Source of the DNA: Heloderma charlesbogerti | Taxonomy: Eukaryota > Chordata > Lepidosauria > Squamata > Helodermatidae | Direction of reading: 5' to 3' | DNA: 64,000 bases | Assembly: GCA_026122225.1 (NCBI GenBank) | Contig: JANEZZ010002677.1 | Location: 496,001 to 560,000 of the forward strand | In this document: one piece after another, positions 1 through 12,644 of the stretch | Numbering within the stretch: the stretch's first letter is position 1 | How the letters are laid out: each line of letters opens with the position of its first letter | Program-made: the position numbers and the translations under genes | Notes under the pieces: model-generated | What the model was told of the DNA's origin: nothing | Database searches by the model: none | What the model saw: the letters and a program-made list of their open reading frames with translations, nothing else

Positions 1-566
1 AGAGTGAGAGCGCCAGTAAGATGGGAGAGACAGCCAGAGCCTGAGGCGAGCAGAGTCTGAAGAGTGAGCAGGAAGAAGCAGCCTAGAAAAGTCTAAGGAC
101 AGCTAGGGTAAAGGAACTTGCATATTGCAACTTTTATTTTCTTTTAATGCCTGTTGTATTACTGAGCTCTATTGTGCAAATACCTTTAATTGTAATTTGC
201 TTGTTTTACATCTACTAGTAAACTATTATGGTTAAACCTTGTGTCTAGAGTGTCAATCACACCAGGTCTACTGCCTAAGCCACACATTACTGGGAAGGGG
301 AAGTTTAAAAAGAGGAAGTTGGGACTCTTAAAGAGGCAATAGATCTTTAAGGAGCTGCTCAGGGGGTCCAGATTATAAGGGGAAACTTGACAGGCTCTAG
401 AAACCAGACTATTGCTCTGTCTTGCTCAGTATTATCTATACTAGGGATAGGTGATGTACATCCCTCCCCCAACAACTGGTGTCTGATAACTGGCAGCAGC
501 TCTCCAAGATTTCTGACAGCGGTCTTTCCCAGCTCAGAAACTGAACCTGCGATCGTCTGTATGCAA

Positions 567-1131
567 ATCATAGAATAGTAGGGTTGGAAGGGACCTATAA
601 GACCATCGAGTCCAACCCCCTGCTCAATGCAGGAATCTAAGTCAAAGCATCCCTGACAGATGGCTGTCCAGCTTCATCTTGAATGCCTTCAGCATGGGAG
701 AGCCCACTACATTCCCAAGTAATTGGTTCCATTGTTGTATTGCTCTGACAGGCAGGAAGTTTTTCCTGATGTTCAGCTGGAATCTGGCTTCCTGTCACTT
801 GAGCCCATTATTCCATGTCCTGCATTCTGGGATGATCAAGAAGAGATCCTGGCCTTCCTCTCTGTGACAGCCTTTTAAGTACTTGAAAAGCGCTATCCTA
901 TCTCCCCTCAGTCTTCTCTTCTCAAGGCTAAACATGCCCAGTTCTTTCAGTCTCTCCTCATAGGGCTTTGTTTCCAGTCCCCTGATCATCTTTGTTGCCC
1001 TCCTCTGAACCCTCTCCAGCTTGTCTGCATCCTTCTTAAAGTGTGGTGCCCAGAACTGGACACAGTACTCCAGATGAGGCCTAACCAGTGCTGAGTAGAG
1101 GGGAACTAGCACTTCCCAGGATTTGGAAGCT
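567..1131 (-). mobile_element. CR1 LINE 3' fragment
   Basis: The 3' terminus (ATTCTATGAT on minus) is at 567. The encoded piece [17 protein letters not shown] to [19 protein letters not shown] matches the RT C-terminus of the CR1 at 32.9-37.4 kb. It continues at 1454-1553 beyond an inserted SINE. Confidence 0.88.
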
Positions 1132-1453
1132 AGGTAAAGGTGTCCCCAGCCAGTCGTGTCCAACTAGGGGGTGGTGCTCTAAGCTGCAGAGCCAGCACTG
1201 TCCGAAGACGTTTCCGTGGTCATATGGCCGGCATGACTGAACACCGAGGTGCACAGAATGCTGTTACCTTTCCCGCCAAAGCAGTACCTATTTATCTACT
1301 TGCAATTTCTTGCTTTTGAACTGCTAGGTCGGCAGGAGCTGGGACTGAAGATGGGAGCTCACTCGGTCACGCAGCACTCGGGTCTTGAACTGCTGCCCTG
1401 CCGACCTTCTGGTCTGCAGTTCAGCATCTTAACCACTAAGCCACTGTGGCCCT
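1132..1453 (-). mobile_element. tRNA-derived SINE inserted in CR1
   Basis: Read on minus, it begins with a tRNA-like head with A box TGGCTTAGTGG and B box GTTCAAGACC near 1453, and continues to 1132. It splits the CR1 fragment: the flanks (TTTGGAAGC and ATGCTTCTAT) join to match the intact CR1 at 33460-33480. Confidence 0.8.
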
Positions 1454-1553
1454 ATGCTTCTATTAATGCAACCCAAAATAGCATTTGCCTTTTTTGCAGC
1501 CACATCACATTGTTGGCTCATATTCAGCTTGTGATCTACAACAATTCCAAGAT
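1454..1553 (-). mobile_element. CR1 LINE fragment, continuation
   Basis: Matches the CR1 at about 33470-33565 (AGCATTTGCCTTTTTTGCAG and following). It ends where another tRNA-like SINE head (1554-1580, minus, A box TAGCTCAGTGG) begins. Confidence 0.8.
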
Positions 1554-1580
1554 CATCCCTCTACCACTGAGCTATGGCCC

Positions 1581-3540
1581 TTTCCCATTGTGAAGAGTGG
1601 CAGATCAGGGGCCTTAAATTATGCACATAAAAAACTAATCCACCTACTTTGCTTCTTATCCACTCATTTACCTCATTTCAGTTTAGCTGGCTTTAGAATC
1701 TACTAACATTTCACACAGTGTTTCTCAGATTCTTGATAGTTGAGGCACACTTCTTTTTCTGAATTTTTCTGAAAGACTGAAAACATACTTCACTTACACT
1801 CATCCCCCCACAACCCACTCACAAATTTTTAGAATGTGTAAAACCAAGAGTGACGTATCCTCATTCTTGTCACCCCCCTGTGTCTTTGTTCTGGGTGCAT
1901 AGCCTGAGGAGGAGGAGGTATGCCCAGAGCAGTACTTCATGTAGAGATGCAACAAGCAGCCTTCTCTGAAGATGGGATATTCTGCTGCTCCCCTGCATCA
2001 GGGCTGATTGAATGAACCACTCATACCCGATACAGCAGAATTACCAGCCTCCAGTGAAAGCAATAAAGTCAGGCCAGTGACTCATGCAGAGATGCAGCAG
2101 GTAGCTTCCTCTGTAAATTAATACTTTACCCTCACAGGAGCCTTTAGTTCAAACAGTTAATTTATACAAGGCATTAGGGTGTCCAGGCCCACAGGAGTGG
2201 GAATTACAGACCTATATGGGTATGTATGAGAGACCTGTAGGAACCAGTAGGGATTTGAGAAATTTACTCAAATTCTAATATCACCAAAGAGAAACCACCC
2301 ATGTGAAAGCTGTGGGACAAATCAGCTTCATGCTGTATGAGGTCTTGTTTCCCTTCATTCACCATTTCCCTTTGTTTGTGATTGCAGTTTTTTTGCAAAC
2401 TGTTCTCTGCCTGGCTCATATTAATAAGTCTTCTGGTTTTGATGTACCATATGTTCAAATTCTGCATTTAGAGAAACAAACCCATCAAGCATGCTCCTGA
2501 AAATCTGAAATGCTGCATACAATAATAGACCCAGGAATGCTTAAACCATTGGTGTTTGCCTTTTCTATGAAATATTATTAGCTTTGAATCACACAGAGAA
2601 TCAGAAGCCAAGGACACCATCTGGTGCCTTTGAAAAAGTGACAAAGTCGGAAAATAATAACACAGACAGTGTGCAAAATGCTGTTTTGCATTGGTTTGAG
2701 TTCCTTGTTTCCCAAGAATTGGGAACTACATTTACTCTGACCTTGGCTTCAAAGCTTGTACATGACCTTTGCAGTTGTGGCCGAGCATTCTTTGTTGAAG
2801 GCTTATTGTGGCAGAAGCTTCTGTGAATTAGTTCCAGTTTTGTCCAGTGTATGAAGTGTTATACTCAGTGCATAGATTCTATGTATATATGTGTGGGGTG
2901 GGGAGCACACATGTGTGTTTGTCTACCAAGAAAAATGTACATAGCAAGGCCAAAACACCATGCATATATACCTCTGTATGCTTATGTGTGTGTGCTGACG
3001 GAGCATATCACATCATAGATCTACTGAAGTCCACAAAAGCTGATCTGGCAACAAATCTATTAGTCTTTGACAACAGACTCTCTATTGTTTCTGCTGCAAG
3101 AGATTAACTCAACTACACCTCTGAAATTTGTCTCTGTGATTCTAAAGACACATATAGCTCCAACAAAACTTTATTTCCAAGTTATCATGGTTAGGATCTT
3201 GCTTTGGGGGTCTTCTTCCCATTTCATTGAGCTGGTTTGGTTCTGTGCACAGTGACCATTCTGTTTGGACTGGAAAGGCTTTCTGTGCCTTTAATAGTGG
3301 CAGGTGAAGCATTTGGCAGAAATCTGGCAGGTGAAGTACTTCCTGGTACAGAAAGAAGTGGTGGGGAAAGTTGCTGCTGAAGGGAAAGTAGTAAGGCCAG
3401 TAAAAGAGAGAGAGAAGAGAGAAGAGAGAAGAGAATGTGGGAAGCCTACTTGAAATAAAAAAAACAAAGGCTAATTTCGCTGAGGGTAAGTTGGATGAAT
3501 TGCGTTCCATCATTATAGCCAGAACTGAGGGGGGAGTGGA
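1581..3540. other. Intergenic DNA without recognised gene
   Basis: AT-rich single-copy-looking sequence. Open frames here are short and show no known domain. A purine-rich GAGAA tract lies at about 3405-3435 and a trinucleotide run (ATC then AAC) at about 3542-3570. Confidence 0.5.
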
Positions 3541-4010
3541 TATCATCATCATCAACAACAACAACAACATTTCTATACTGCCAAATAGCCAAACCTGCCT
3601 GGGCAGTTTACAAAGATTACAAATACAGTATGCAGAGGTTAACATCCATTTACATAAAAAACACATGAACAGACAATATACACAAGAGAACATATATCTA
3701 AAACAACTTCAAGCAGGCAATCTCAAGCACTCAGCCATAACCATAAGACAATCCAGAATTAATTAAAACTCATCATATGCTGCCAAATGCCTGGGAGAAG
3801 TCTTAACCTGGTGCCGAAAAGATAACAATATTGGCGCTAGGCAGGCCATTGGGGAGATAATTCCATAATTGGGGGGCCACCACTGAGAAGTCCCTCTCCC
3901 TTGTTGCTGTCCGCAGAGCTTCCCTTGGAGTAGGCAGCTGTAGGAGAACCTTAGATGTTGAACACAGTATACGGGCAGGTTCGTGTCAGGAGAGGCGCTC
4001 CGTCAGGTAT
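3541..4010 (-). mobile_element. L2-type LINE 3' end fragment
   Basis: Read on minus it ends in the L2 3' consensus (CTGCCCAGGCAGG..., GGCAGTATAGAAATG) followed by a simple AAC/ATC repeat. It matches the tails at 45972, 12815 and 61260. Confidence 0.7.
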
Positions 4011-4574
4011 TGTGATCTACAGCTCATCATCATAAAACAGCTCAACAGATTGATGTGAAACTTGTTGAAACAGGAGACGTTTGAGGATGTTCCATCCCCA
4101 TTTTGAGGTAGAAAGGATAAGAAATTGCATATGTATATGTATTTTACAATTTGATGAGTGACATCCAGCAATTTGAAAGGTATTGTCTCCCCCCCCCTCC
4201 TTCTAAACTTCACTGAGGTTAAACTTTATTTCTCCATTTCTACAGCATCTTTCAGGAGGCAGTTTGTTGTGTCAGATCTAGGGGAAGGTCTAGTATACGT
4301 GGTGCCCTAATAGTTGTTTTTATTACAAATTCATTTTTTTTGGCCCATTTTATCCTATGAAAATTCATAAGTATCTCCCCAGGCTTGCTCAGGGCCAAAA
4401 CAGTCAGTACTTTAAATCTCTACCTAGCAGCTAAGTCTTTTTTCATTTTCATTTTTTTATCAGCTAAGGTAGGTGCAGGAGGCCTAATTCAGATTTGAAA
4501 AGTCCCTTATCCCCTACACTAGGGACCCAATCCAGATCATCCTCGTGTACCTACTTTAGAGTAAAAAAAAGTGG

Positions 4575-4595
4575 GGTGTGTGTGTGTGTGTGTGT
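4575..4595. repeat. (TG)n microsatellite
   Basis: About ten TG units. Confidence 0.9.
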
Positions 4596-5194
4596 TTTGG
4601 GGGTGGGGAGACACTAGCTCTAGATACAGATTTAAAATAATGTCTGCTTTGGCCCTCAGAACAATCCTGCAGGAGGGAGGGGGTAGAATGGGAATGAGTG
4701 TGGTTGGCTACCAGGGAGATGGGACAGAATTCAGGGGAGGAGGGAGTTGTTATAGCAGTCAAGTTAGGCACTTGGGAGAGACTGAGGTTTTGTGGGGAAT
4801 ATAGGAACTGTAGTCTTAATTCTACCTTAAATTTAATCCCTGACCACCAGAGGAAGGAAACAGGGATATTCTGTGGGGTAGATGAGCCAGCTTACCATGT
4901 TACAGTCCTGCTCTGGACTGTGTTCAGCTGCATGAGGTAAGTTAGCCCCTGGCTGGAGCAGAAGAAAGAAAAAATAAACCTCTTGCAGACTGATTGCTTG
5001 CGAATTTCAGCCAGCTGTGCACATCCCCTGGGAAGGCTTTTATTTGCCAGGACCTGATACAGGGTGGCAGCAGCCTCAAAGGGGAGGGACACCAAAGGGG
5101 TTGCCCCTTTGGCTGGAGCTGCTTCAGGGTGGAGGACACAAGGGCAAGGACCACCCCTCTAACACTGGGTCAGTTGGCTTCTGTGGGTTGGGGC

Positions 5195-5604
5195 TATGAA
5201 CGTTGGAGAATTCCCCCGAAATCCCCCCCCCGGGATGGACCTACCTGGTGGCGGATGCAGCGGTGGCTCCTGCTCGTCTTCCAGCTGCTGCCGGGCTGCT
5301 GCGGCCACAAATAGTGGCTGTCATAGCGGCCGCCATTTGCGTGCCTGCATTACGTTGTGATAGGCTACATAAATACTTACATAGCCTATCACAGCTTAAT
5401 GCAAGGACGCAAATGGTGGCCGCTGCAACAGCCGCCATTTGCGGCTGCAGCAGCCAGAAGTCCGGCTGCAGCTGGCCCCCGCTGGCGGCTCCATGGCCTT
5501 GCCGTGGAGCCAACTGGGGAGGATTCCAAGGGGAGGGACAGATTGCCTCGCCCCCACCGCCAAAGCCCCGGACTGGAACCAGGTAAGGGATTCATACGTC
5601 CCTA
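5195..5604 (-). mobile_element. Non-autonomous hAT-like element with internal palindrome, copy 1
   Basis: 410 bp flanked by a perfect 8 bp target duplication GTTGGGGC (5187-5194 and 5605-5612), the hAT size. It is the same family, inverted, as 32005-32739: shared TAGGGA-type end, ATGAATCCCTTACC subterminal block, GAGAATTCC at the other end, and CGCAAATGG/CCATTTGCG inverted repeats around a near-perfect palindrome at 5356-5393. There is no transposase frame. Confidence 0.85.
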
Positions 5605-5612
5605 GTTGGGGC

Positions 5613-7374
5613 TGGTTTTCCCTGTTTAGAAACTGGTCATGTAGCTGCAAGAGGATATGGGGCCAAGTGGGGGGATCTGAGGGGCCCCCAATTAGTGTGG
5701 TTATGGGTAGACAGAGGAGGGCTAGCCAGGTGAGGGGAACATGGTGCAGATAGTTAATGGCTGTACCATGGTCTGGCCCTCCCCACACTGACCCACAGGT
5801 TTGGTGGTTGCCCTATCAGCCTGCCCTCAGGTCTCCAGATGCTGCTCTTACATGCCAGATTGGTTTGAAATAAGACCTCTTCATGATTTAATACTGGATG
5901 AGGCTGCCAATCTGGTATGCAAAGCCAAGACCAGGGTGGGTGAACATGGAGGAGTTAGTCTCTCTCAGCTCGGTCCACTGGGGTATTTGGTTGAGCACAG
6001 GGGGGAGAGCGTCCCAGGGACCATAGGATATTCCAGATCCCCCCCCTCCCAAGGCCATAGACACTGCTATGACCTTGGGAGGGGGAATCCAACATCAGAG
6101 TCCTCCCGCTGCCCCCTTGCAGCCACCATGGAAAGAACCACGGCAGCTGCTTTCTAAGGTGGCAACGGCAACCTCAGGTGACCTCGTAGAGGTAAAAAGG
6201 TGGTGTTCTCGTGGGGAGGGGAGAGGACAAGGTCCACAGAACCTATGGCCTCTCTGTTGCCTGTTCCTACCCCACCACTGGTGAGCTAGATGGGAGGAGG
6301 AGAGGCAGCAGCCCAGAAGGGCACAGGATTTTCAGAAGCCTGTGTCTTTTAAAAATGTAAAGTGCCTCTGTGTGAATTTTTACCTGTCTAAATAGTGTGT
6401 GACTTATTATATTTCTTCTTTTTTCCATTGAGTGTTTCATTTTTAATCTCATGTTTGCCTGATCAGAGAGTTGTAGGCATAGCCTTGTCAAAACATGATC
6501 AAATTCAATTAACCAAAAAGTTTGGTTAATTAACATGTTATGGGTTTTCCATGTTCACTCAAGCTCCAAAATGCTGGGAAATTACAGCTATTTAGGGCCA
6601 CTCCCGTAACAAACACACATTATTTAGGCAACATGGATATGGTATGGTACTCCAACTCTTATCATTTTACGTGGTTGCCACTTGGGTTCTTGTAGGGTGG
6701 AATGATAGCTTGAGTTGCTTAGACTCCATGTGTGTATTCCAGCAAACAGACAAATCTGGGACTCAGGCCCACCACTCTGCCATTAACAGCCCTCCACCTC
6801 CAAAGAAATGGTGAAGCTGGAACTAGCCACGGCATAGGGAACCATGCCATACCCATATTGCCTAAGCACGACATGGTCCCTAACACCTGGAATTTGCCAG
6901 CATTTTGGAGCTTGAGTGAACACAGAAAGCCCTCAACACATGTTAAACTGAAAGGTTTTTTTGTCAATTGAGTATTAATACATTTACAGTTCATGACTTA
7001 CCTTTGTGGTGCCCATAACCATGAACAACAATGATGGCGCAGTTTGATGAAGTCAGCCTTGAACTGCAAGCTCCTATTATTACATCAAATGCCCTCCTCA
7101 TCTTGCCTGTGGTTTGTTGCAGCAGCCTCCTTTCTGCTCTGGTGACCTTGGTTCGTAAATGTATGGGGAATGACAGAGCCTTGTGAAGGACATTTATGTA
7201 TTTGTTCCTCCCCCTATTTGTCTTTAGCAAAGTGGTGCTCCAGTCACTCTGATTGTGAGACGGGCGAGTGTGTTCCAAGGCTGGAAAGAGGGTGTGAGCA
7301 GTGCGGAACCTGTCATTCCTCACTTGCCTTTTAGTGCAGAAGGTGCCGGATTCATTCCTCACCATATTTTAGTG
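5613..7374. other. Intergenic DNA without recognised gene
   Basis: No coding similarity recognised. The frame at 5801-6157 and its neighbours lack known motifs. Confidence 0.45.
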
Positions 7375-7510
7375 CGTGAGATGCCAGGTTCATTCCCCAC
7401 CATCTCTCATTATATTATCCACAGGGCTAGGAAATCCTTTGGCTTGACACCTTGGAAAGCTGCTTACAGTCAGAGTAGATAATACCAGGCTAGATAAACC
7501 AGTGATATGT
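7375..7510 (+). mobile_element. tRNA-derived SINE (Sauria-SINE-like)
   Basis: Has a B-box-like GGTTCATTCCCC and the body CAGGGCTAGGAAATCC..CCTTGGAAAGCTGCT..CAGTCAGAGTAGATAATACC, which matches the squamate SINE body also seen at 57686-57850. Confidence 0.65.
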
Positions 7511-9840
7511 ACAAGTCAGCATCATAGGCTCACATGACACCTTTGTCAATGTTCTGTGATCCTAATCCATACCGAGACTGGAGCTACTGAAAAGGACTGA
7601 CCATCCCCCGTTTTGAAGGCAAATGTCAGTGCTATGATGTATATCTTTTACACAAGCTGTACTATTTTTCTACTCCCTAAAGAGTCAAGGCAAAACATAA
7701 AGAGGTAACTGCTTGAAGAGCAGAATTGTCTAGCTGCAGCGTTAGGGATGTTTAAACTCAGTGAAATCCCGCCCTTACGTTGTATTGCTGCTTTCATTTA
7801 ATTTGGTGATAATTGTGTTGGTAAAGGTGTGGCAGGGTTAACAGCTTTTTAACCAACCATTGTAGAGAGTTCTGCCTTTAACAGCAGCTTGATGAGCTGA
7901 TATTAGCAGGCGATCATATTTATGTTTTCAAAAACATCGCCTGTTGATTTTGACACATCAGGGGGGTTTCTCCATGACAATGGAAGGAGAAGTGAATGGA
8001 GGATTATCTGGATTTTCCTAGGATTCAGCTTTGGTGTGCTTTGGTCTGCACAGGGCTCCATGAGTGAGTGTACCGCACCAGCATAAGTCGCTTCATAGAA
8101 TATACTTCCAGGTGGGGGAGGGGTTTGGAGTGAACATCAACTGACTGGCAGGGGCTGCTCAACCAATAAGAGATGCTCCCCCCATCCAGGCTCTCCCCTG
8201 CCCTTTCTCCTTCCATAAAATCCTGCGAGGTTTTCTCCTGTGTCTTGACAAATGCACTCTCCTGTACCCCCTGCCCCACTCCATTAATTACTTTCTTAAA
8301 GCACCAAACATTAAGGAAACACAGCTGTAGATCCTTCTCCCTCCATTAAAGCTCCCAATGCATCAAGCAAAGCTCCACTTTAACTACTCCCTTACAGTTG
8401 GCAAAGTGCTTCACAGCCTTTACAAGACTTAACCCTGTGAATACATGAAGCACGCTCGCTCCAACCAGCCTTTTTCTAATCCCCTTTCTCCTTTCCCCTG
8501 GAGCTCCTGATGCTGCAAAGGAGTGAAGCTGTGAATTAATTACTTACAAAAAGAAAGGAAGTAAACATCAAAGACAAGCCTCATTGAACACAATGGGGAT
8601 TACTTCTAAGTAGACACACTTATGTTTGTGCTGGGAAAGACAGGGGCAGGAAAGCAGCCCCCTTTCTAACCCCATGCTGTGCATGATGGAAGGTGCCAAT
8701 TAGTTACTTCTGAATGGCAATAAACCAAACAATAGAGAATTGTAGCTTTGAGATAGCACTTTATAGCCTTTAGGGAATTAGTGCTTTAAAATGTTCTATT
8801 TCGATTGAGAGGGATCTCTGTAAATTCTGAAGTGTATATTCAGGGGACATGCCTAATTGACCACAGTGGGAGTTACTTCTGTGTAGACACTAATTGGTTT
8901 GTGCTGGAAAACACGGGACAGGAAACACCCCTTGACCAGGGTCATGGTGAAAGGTACACCTCTGGCCAGGGCTAGCATACCCAAGGTAAATGTGGGAGTT
9001 GGGGCACACAGCAATTATACCCAGGAGAACCCAACTTAAGGAAAAGAGTCAGACTTAAGGTAGTTTCAGGAAAACCAGTTTTTCCACAAAAAGCTCCAAG
9101 GTGGCTGTGGGATGGCCATGGCATCATGTGCCCCGAACAACCTTGAAATGGAGCCAGCTCACAACAAATCAACTGTGGAGCCACCCCCCAGGTTGCTGTT
9201 AAAGGCACAAAGCTGTTGTGGGTTTTCCTGGTTAGGCCGGAATGGTGTTCTTGCTTTTTTTCTGATTAGTACTCCAGGATAAAAATAACATAGCCAAAGC
9301 ATCTTGGAAATTGGTAATTGAGGATGGCTTCTTGCATAATATTTTGTTCTTGGATGCATGCGCCTGGTTACAAAATACTTATGTGGCATGCCTGTTGGAA
9401 AGGAAATTCATCTGTATTTTCTGCTTGTCTCTTTAAAACACACAGAAACTGTGTATAGGAAAGCACCAGAGCTTCCGGGTGTTTTAAATGAACAACTATG
9501 GAATAATATGCAGGCATGTCCTTCACAATAGATGTTGGGTTGCGTCGAAGACCTGTGTTCAACAAGAGGAACGGTTCTGCTTGCGGATAATCCCTCTGCC
9601 TGATTCATGGGAATTCCTCCTCTCCCCTGCCACAGTTTACACCATTCAGCAGGGTCTTATGACTCAATGTGTAGCATTTTCAGGGGGCCAGAGGAGCTGC
9701 CTTGGGAAGAAGGGGGTGGGGAATTTCACTTTTGACAGCACAGTCGATGCAGTATAAATCTAGGTATATTCATGGAGGATAAAGCTACCGATGGCTACTA
9801 GTCCTGATGGCTATATGCTACCTCCAGTATCAGAGGTAGT
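7511..9840. other. Intergenic DNA; two similar CAATGGGGATTACTTCT-type repeat pieces
   Basis: The blocks at about 8575-8640 and 8845-8910 resemble each other (GGGANTTACTTCTnnGTAGACAC and TTTGTGCTGG) and look like copies of one dispersed repeat. No gene seen. Confidence 0.4.
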
Positions 9841-9845
9841 ATGCC

Positions 9846-10003
9846 TATGTACACCGGTTGCTGGGGACCATAGGTGGGAGGGAGCTGTTGCACTCGTGTC
9901 CTGCTTATGCATTTCCTGTGGGCAGCTGGTTGGCCACTGTGTGAACAGAATGCTGGACTAGATGGACCCTTGGTCTGATCCAGCAGGGCTCTTCTTATGT
10001 TCC
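9846..10003 (+). mobile_element. SINE fragment, plus
   Basis: The block CTGGACTAGATGGACCCTTG..TCTGATCCAGCAGGGC..CTTATGTTC is the common squamate SINE tail. It is found inverted at 12645-12805. Confidence 0.6.
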
Positions 10004-10833
10004 AGATTAAATCTGTTACGTGTGCACATTTTGTAACTGGTTATCTGTGTTCAGATGCAAAATGTTGCTGAAGAAGGCCATCTTCAGAGGAGAAGTTTAT
10101 ATAAGCGATACATTTCTATTGTTCATAAAAACGGGATATATACATTGCATGCCCTCACTTCGTGATGGGGACTAAAGCTGTTTTTATTAATTGTGATGCC
10201 TCAGATTATTCTTGCCAAGGTCAAACTCGCTTATCCCCCATTCTTGAAAAATACTCAGCTGGAGATTTTTCTCCTGAATGAGGATGGAGCGATGTTCTAA
10301 ATCCTGATATATTCAGAGTGTCTTGTTTTGCCACTGCATAGAGTTGTTCTATGATTGGGCTTTCAAGTGAGCAAGTATTCTCTGTTAGATCTTTCTCCTC
10401 TGTTGTTCCTTCATGCATTTCCCATCAATTGCTGCGAGTATGCAGGTGTAAACATTCATATCCATGTACCCTCTGCCCCTACTCCTAGTTTAGGGATCAT
10501 TGGGATAAACTATTTAGGATTTCCTCTTCAGCACAGCATGACTGCCCACACGTATTTCATTCAGGTGCGCTACACATTCCCTGCTGAAGAAGAGATGGTG
10601 CATGCATGATGATAAAGTAAATGTGTAAGAAAGACACAGTGGGCTTGACTGATTAGTAACTATTGACCAATCCGACACAATAAAACATTCATAGTAGCCT
10701 TGAAGTAAATACAAATTTGAATGGTAACATTTCCCCTTAAAATACTCTGCATTTTAATTTCATTCTCCTCTATGACCAACATCTTGACTAAAGAGAATAA
10801 ATTATTTGATCAACTTTGTTGCCGATGAGCAAT

Positions 10834-11313
10834 TCAGAACTTGGTGTACTCTTTCAGAATCATCTCCAGTTTATAACTGAGCAGAATGTTGCCCTTCACT
10901 TTCACCTTACCAATCAGGAAAGCCTTCTGTGGTTTTATCTTGCCCAGAACGAGCTCCATGAAATCATGGTCAGAGAGAATGAACACAGTGTTGGCAGTCT
11001 TGCGAGAAGCTCCGCGATAGACCTCACCAGAGCCAGTCTTCAGGTCTAGAGTCCATTGTGCCACCATCTTCCCTCCGTTCATGATGTCCCACTGAAAGAT
11101 GGCGTTCACCTTTTTTACAAGCTGGCTGCCAACCTCTTTGACACGGCGGCCAATTTCTTCAAATATCAGGTCACTCTGAAGCTCAGTGGCTTTTGCTGAA
11201 GAATTTTTAGAAGATGACACGAGAGTCACATACAAATCTGACATAGCAGGCTCCTCAGATGTGTTGAGCTTTGTCTGAAGATACGTTTTCTGTTTTTCCT
11301 TCCACATCTTCAT
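10834..11313 (-). CDS. SCP2D1: SCP2D1, SCP2 sterol-binding domain protein, single exon
   Basis: One uninterrupted 159-codon frame. Residues about 40-159 form an SCP2-type lipid-binding domain: VKEVGSQLVKKVNAIFQWDI, QWTLDLKTGSGEVYRG, MELVLGKIKPQKAFLIGKV and the C-terminal LEMILKEYTKF. SCP2 domains bind sterols and other lipids in a hydrophobic tunnel. The gene is intronless, as in mammals, and lies downstream of DTD1 on the same strand, the human order. The N-terminal 40 residues are poorly conserved. Two start codons are possible: Met1 (11313) and Met3 (11307). Met3 begins an MWK motif as I recall for the mammalian protein, and it has the better context (A at -3). SCP2D1 is distinguished from parental SCP2 by its small size, lack of introns and position. 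Confidence 0.9.
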   Translation of the reverse strand: MKMWKEKQKTYLQTKLNTSEEPAMSDLYVTLVSSSKNSSAKATELQSDLIFEEIGRRVKEVGSQLVKKVNAIFQWDIMNGGKMVAQWTLDLKTGSGEVYRGASRKTANTVFILSDHDFMELVLGKIKPQKAFLIGKVKVKGNILLSYKLEMILKEYTKF

Positions 11314-11642
11314 TTGTAGGTCTTTGGAGAATTATTTATTGTTGTCCAGACAGCAGAGAATGATTGTATGTTCCAGATTTATCTCACTGTGGATGCAATA
11401 GCTTTGTGTGTTACCGCACCTCCTTGAATGTCTGGCTTAGTGTTTTGGTTTCATAAGCAAAATTTACATTAATAAAATGAAGTGAGAATCATTGTTGGGT
11501 AGACACATTGTGAAATCAGATGTGACAGCCAGTCAGCATCAAGTTTTAATTAATTTGCATGCTGTGATCTCATTGGTGAATATACTCTACAATGCTATTT
11601 TAAGGTTTCTTACATTTAAAAATTGTATGTCCTGGTTTATAT

Positions 11643-11781
11643 TAGGGGTGGGCCACTTGTGGCCCTTCAAATGTTTTGGCCTATAACTTCCATCATCCTT
11701 CACCATTGGCTATGCTGGCTAGGGCTGATGGGAGTTGTAAGCCAAAACATCTGGTTGGGAGGACCACAGATTGCCCACCTG
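11643..11781. mobile_element. Short hAT-like palindromic MITE
   Basis: Inverted ends TAGGGGTGGGC and GCCCACCTG. The flanks GTTTATAT and ATTTATAT (7 of 8) fit an 8 bp duplication. The internal arms ATGTTTTGGCCTATAACT and its inverse fold back. Confidence 0.7.
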
Positions 11782-12644
11782 ATTTATATGCTTACTGATG
11801 GCTGCTTTGTTAGCTTTCAGTGAAACAGCTGTTGCTTCTACTTATGCTTCTACTTTATGTTGCTTCATAAAGCTATAAAGCTATAGATGGGTGGACCTCG
11901 GTAGTTTGGAATTTGCTGCCATCTCTAAATAATACACTTGAAACTGCTGACACTAATATAAACAGAATGCCTGCAAGTCAGAGGGACAATTTAAGAAAGC
12001 CGTTTCAAAAGCAGCTTGTAGCGCAGTGTTGGGAGGGACAACAATTCTGAAAAGCAAGTCTTATAACTCAACTGCTTTTACGAATTTTATGGAATGAACT
12101 CCAAGGTGTGAAGAACGTTTCCTTCTTGAAGTGCGTGTACACTTTCAGTGTGTGTAATGGATTGGTCGGGGTAGCTTTGCTGACAGAGGGTGGGGAAACA
12201 GCCATTTTGGTCTTTGTCCATTAAAAATAAACAAGCAAGACGTGTGCTCCAGTTCTACAGAGGGAGGCTGCACTAGGGATGGATGGACCAGTCGATTTCC
12301 AGTCCATATCAGTTTTGCAAGGGTTCATTCATAAATCCATTCCATCCTGCTTCCACATTAATCTGTGATTTTTGAAAAAATCTGCATAAATCTGCATCTT
12401 TGAACATATTTTCCCTCAAAATATGCAGTTCTAAATGTACTGTAAAATGCACATTTTAAGTGCATTATACTTTTTTGAACTGCAAATTGCGTTACAACAT
12501 CCAGAGAAGCGTGAAATCCAAAGGATAACTAAAGTCCAATTGGCACATTAGTCCGGGGGTGCAGATCACGTTGGTTCATATCAGAATTCACAATGACTTA
12601 ATTCCTCAAGCATCCCTTCCAAGGTACTAAATAAATAAATAAAT
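11782..12644. other. Intergenic DNA, no gene seen
   Basis: AT-rich. Nothing coding or clearly repetitive recognised. Confidence 0.4.

Noticed and set aside
1132..1453. Possible tRNA gene on the minus strand
   Set aside because: A and B boxes are present but no cloverleaf can be completed, and the unit inserts into CR1 like a SINE.
3142..3693. 183-codon minus-strand frame with hydrophobic stretches
   Set aside because: Low-complexity Leu/Ser/Phe composition from a purine-rich tract and an L2 tail; no conserved motif.
4575..4595. (TG)n run as a possible regulatory Z-DNA site
   Set aside because: Ordinary microsatellite with no gene nearby.
5203..5788. Overlapping Ala/Pro-rich frames at 5.2-5.8 kb
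   Set aside because: Mostly inside or running out of the palindromic hAT-like element; no protein motif.
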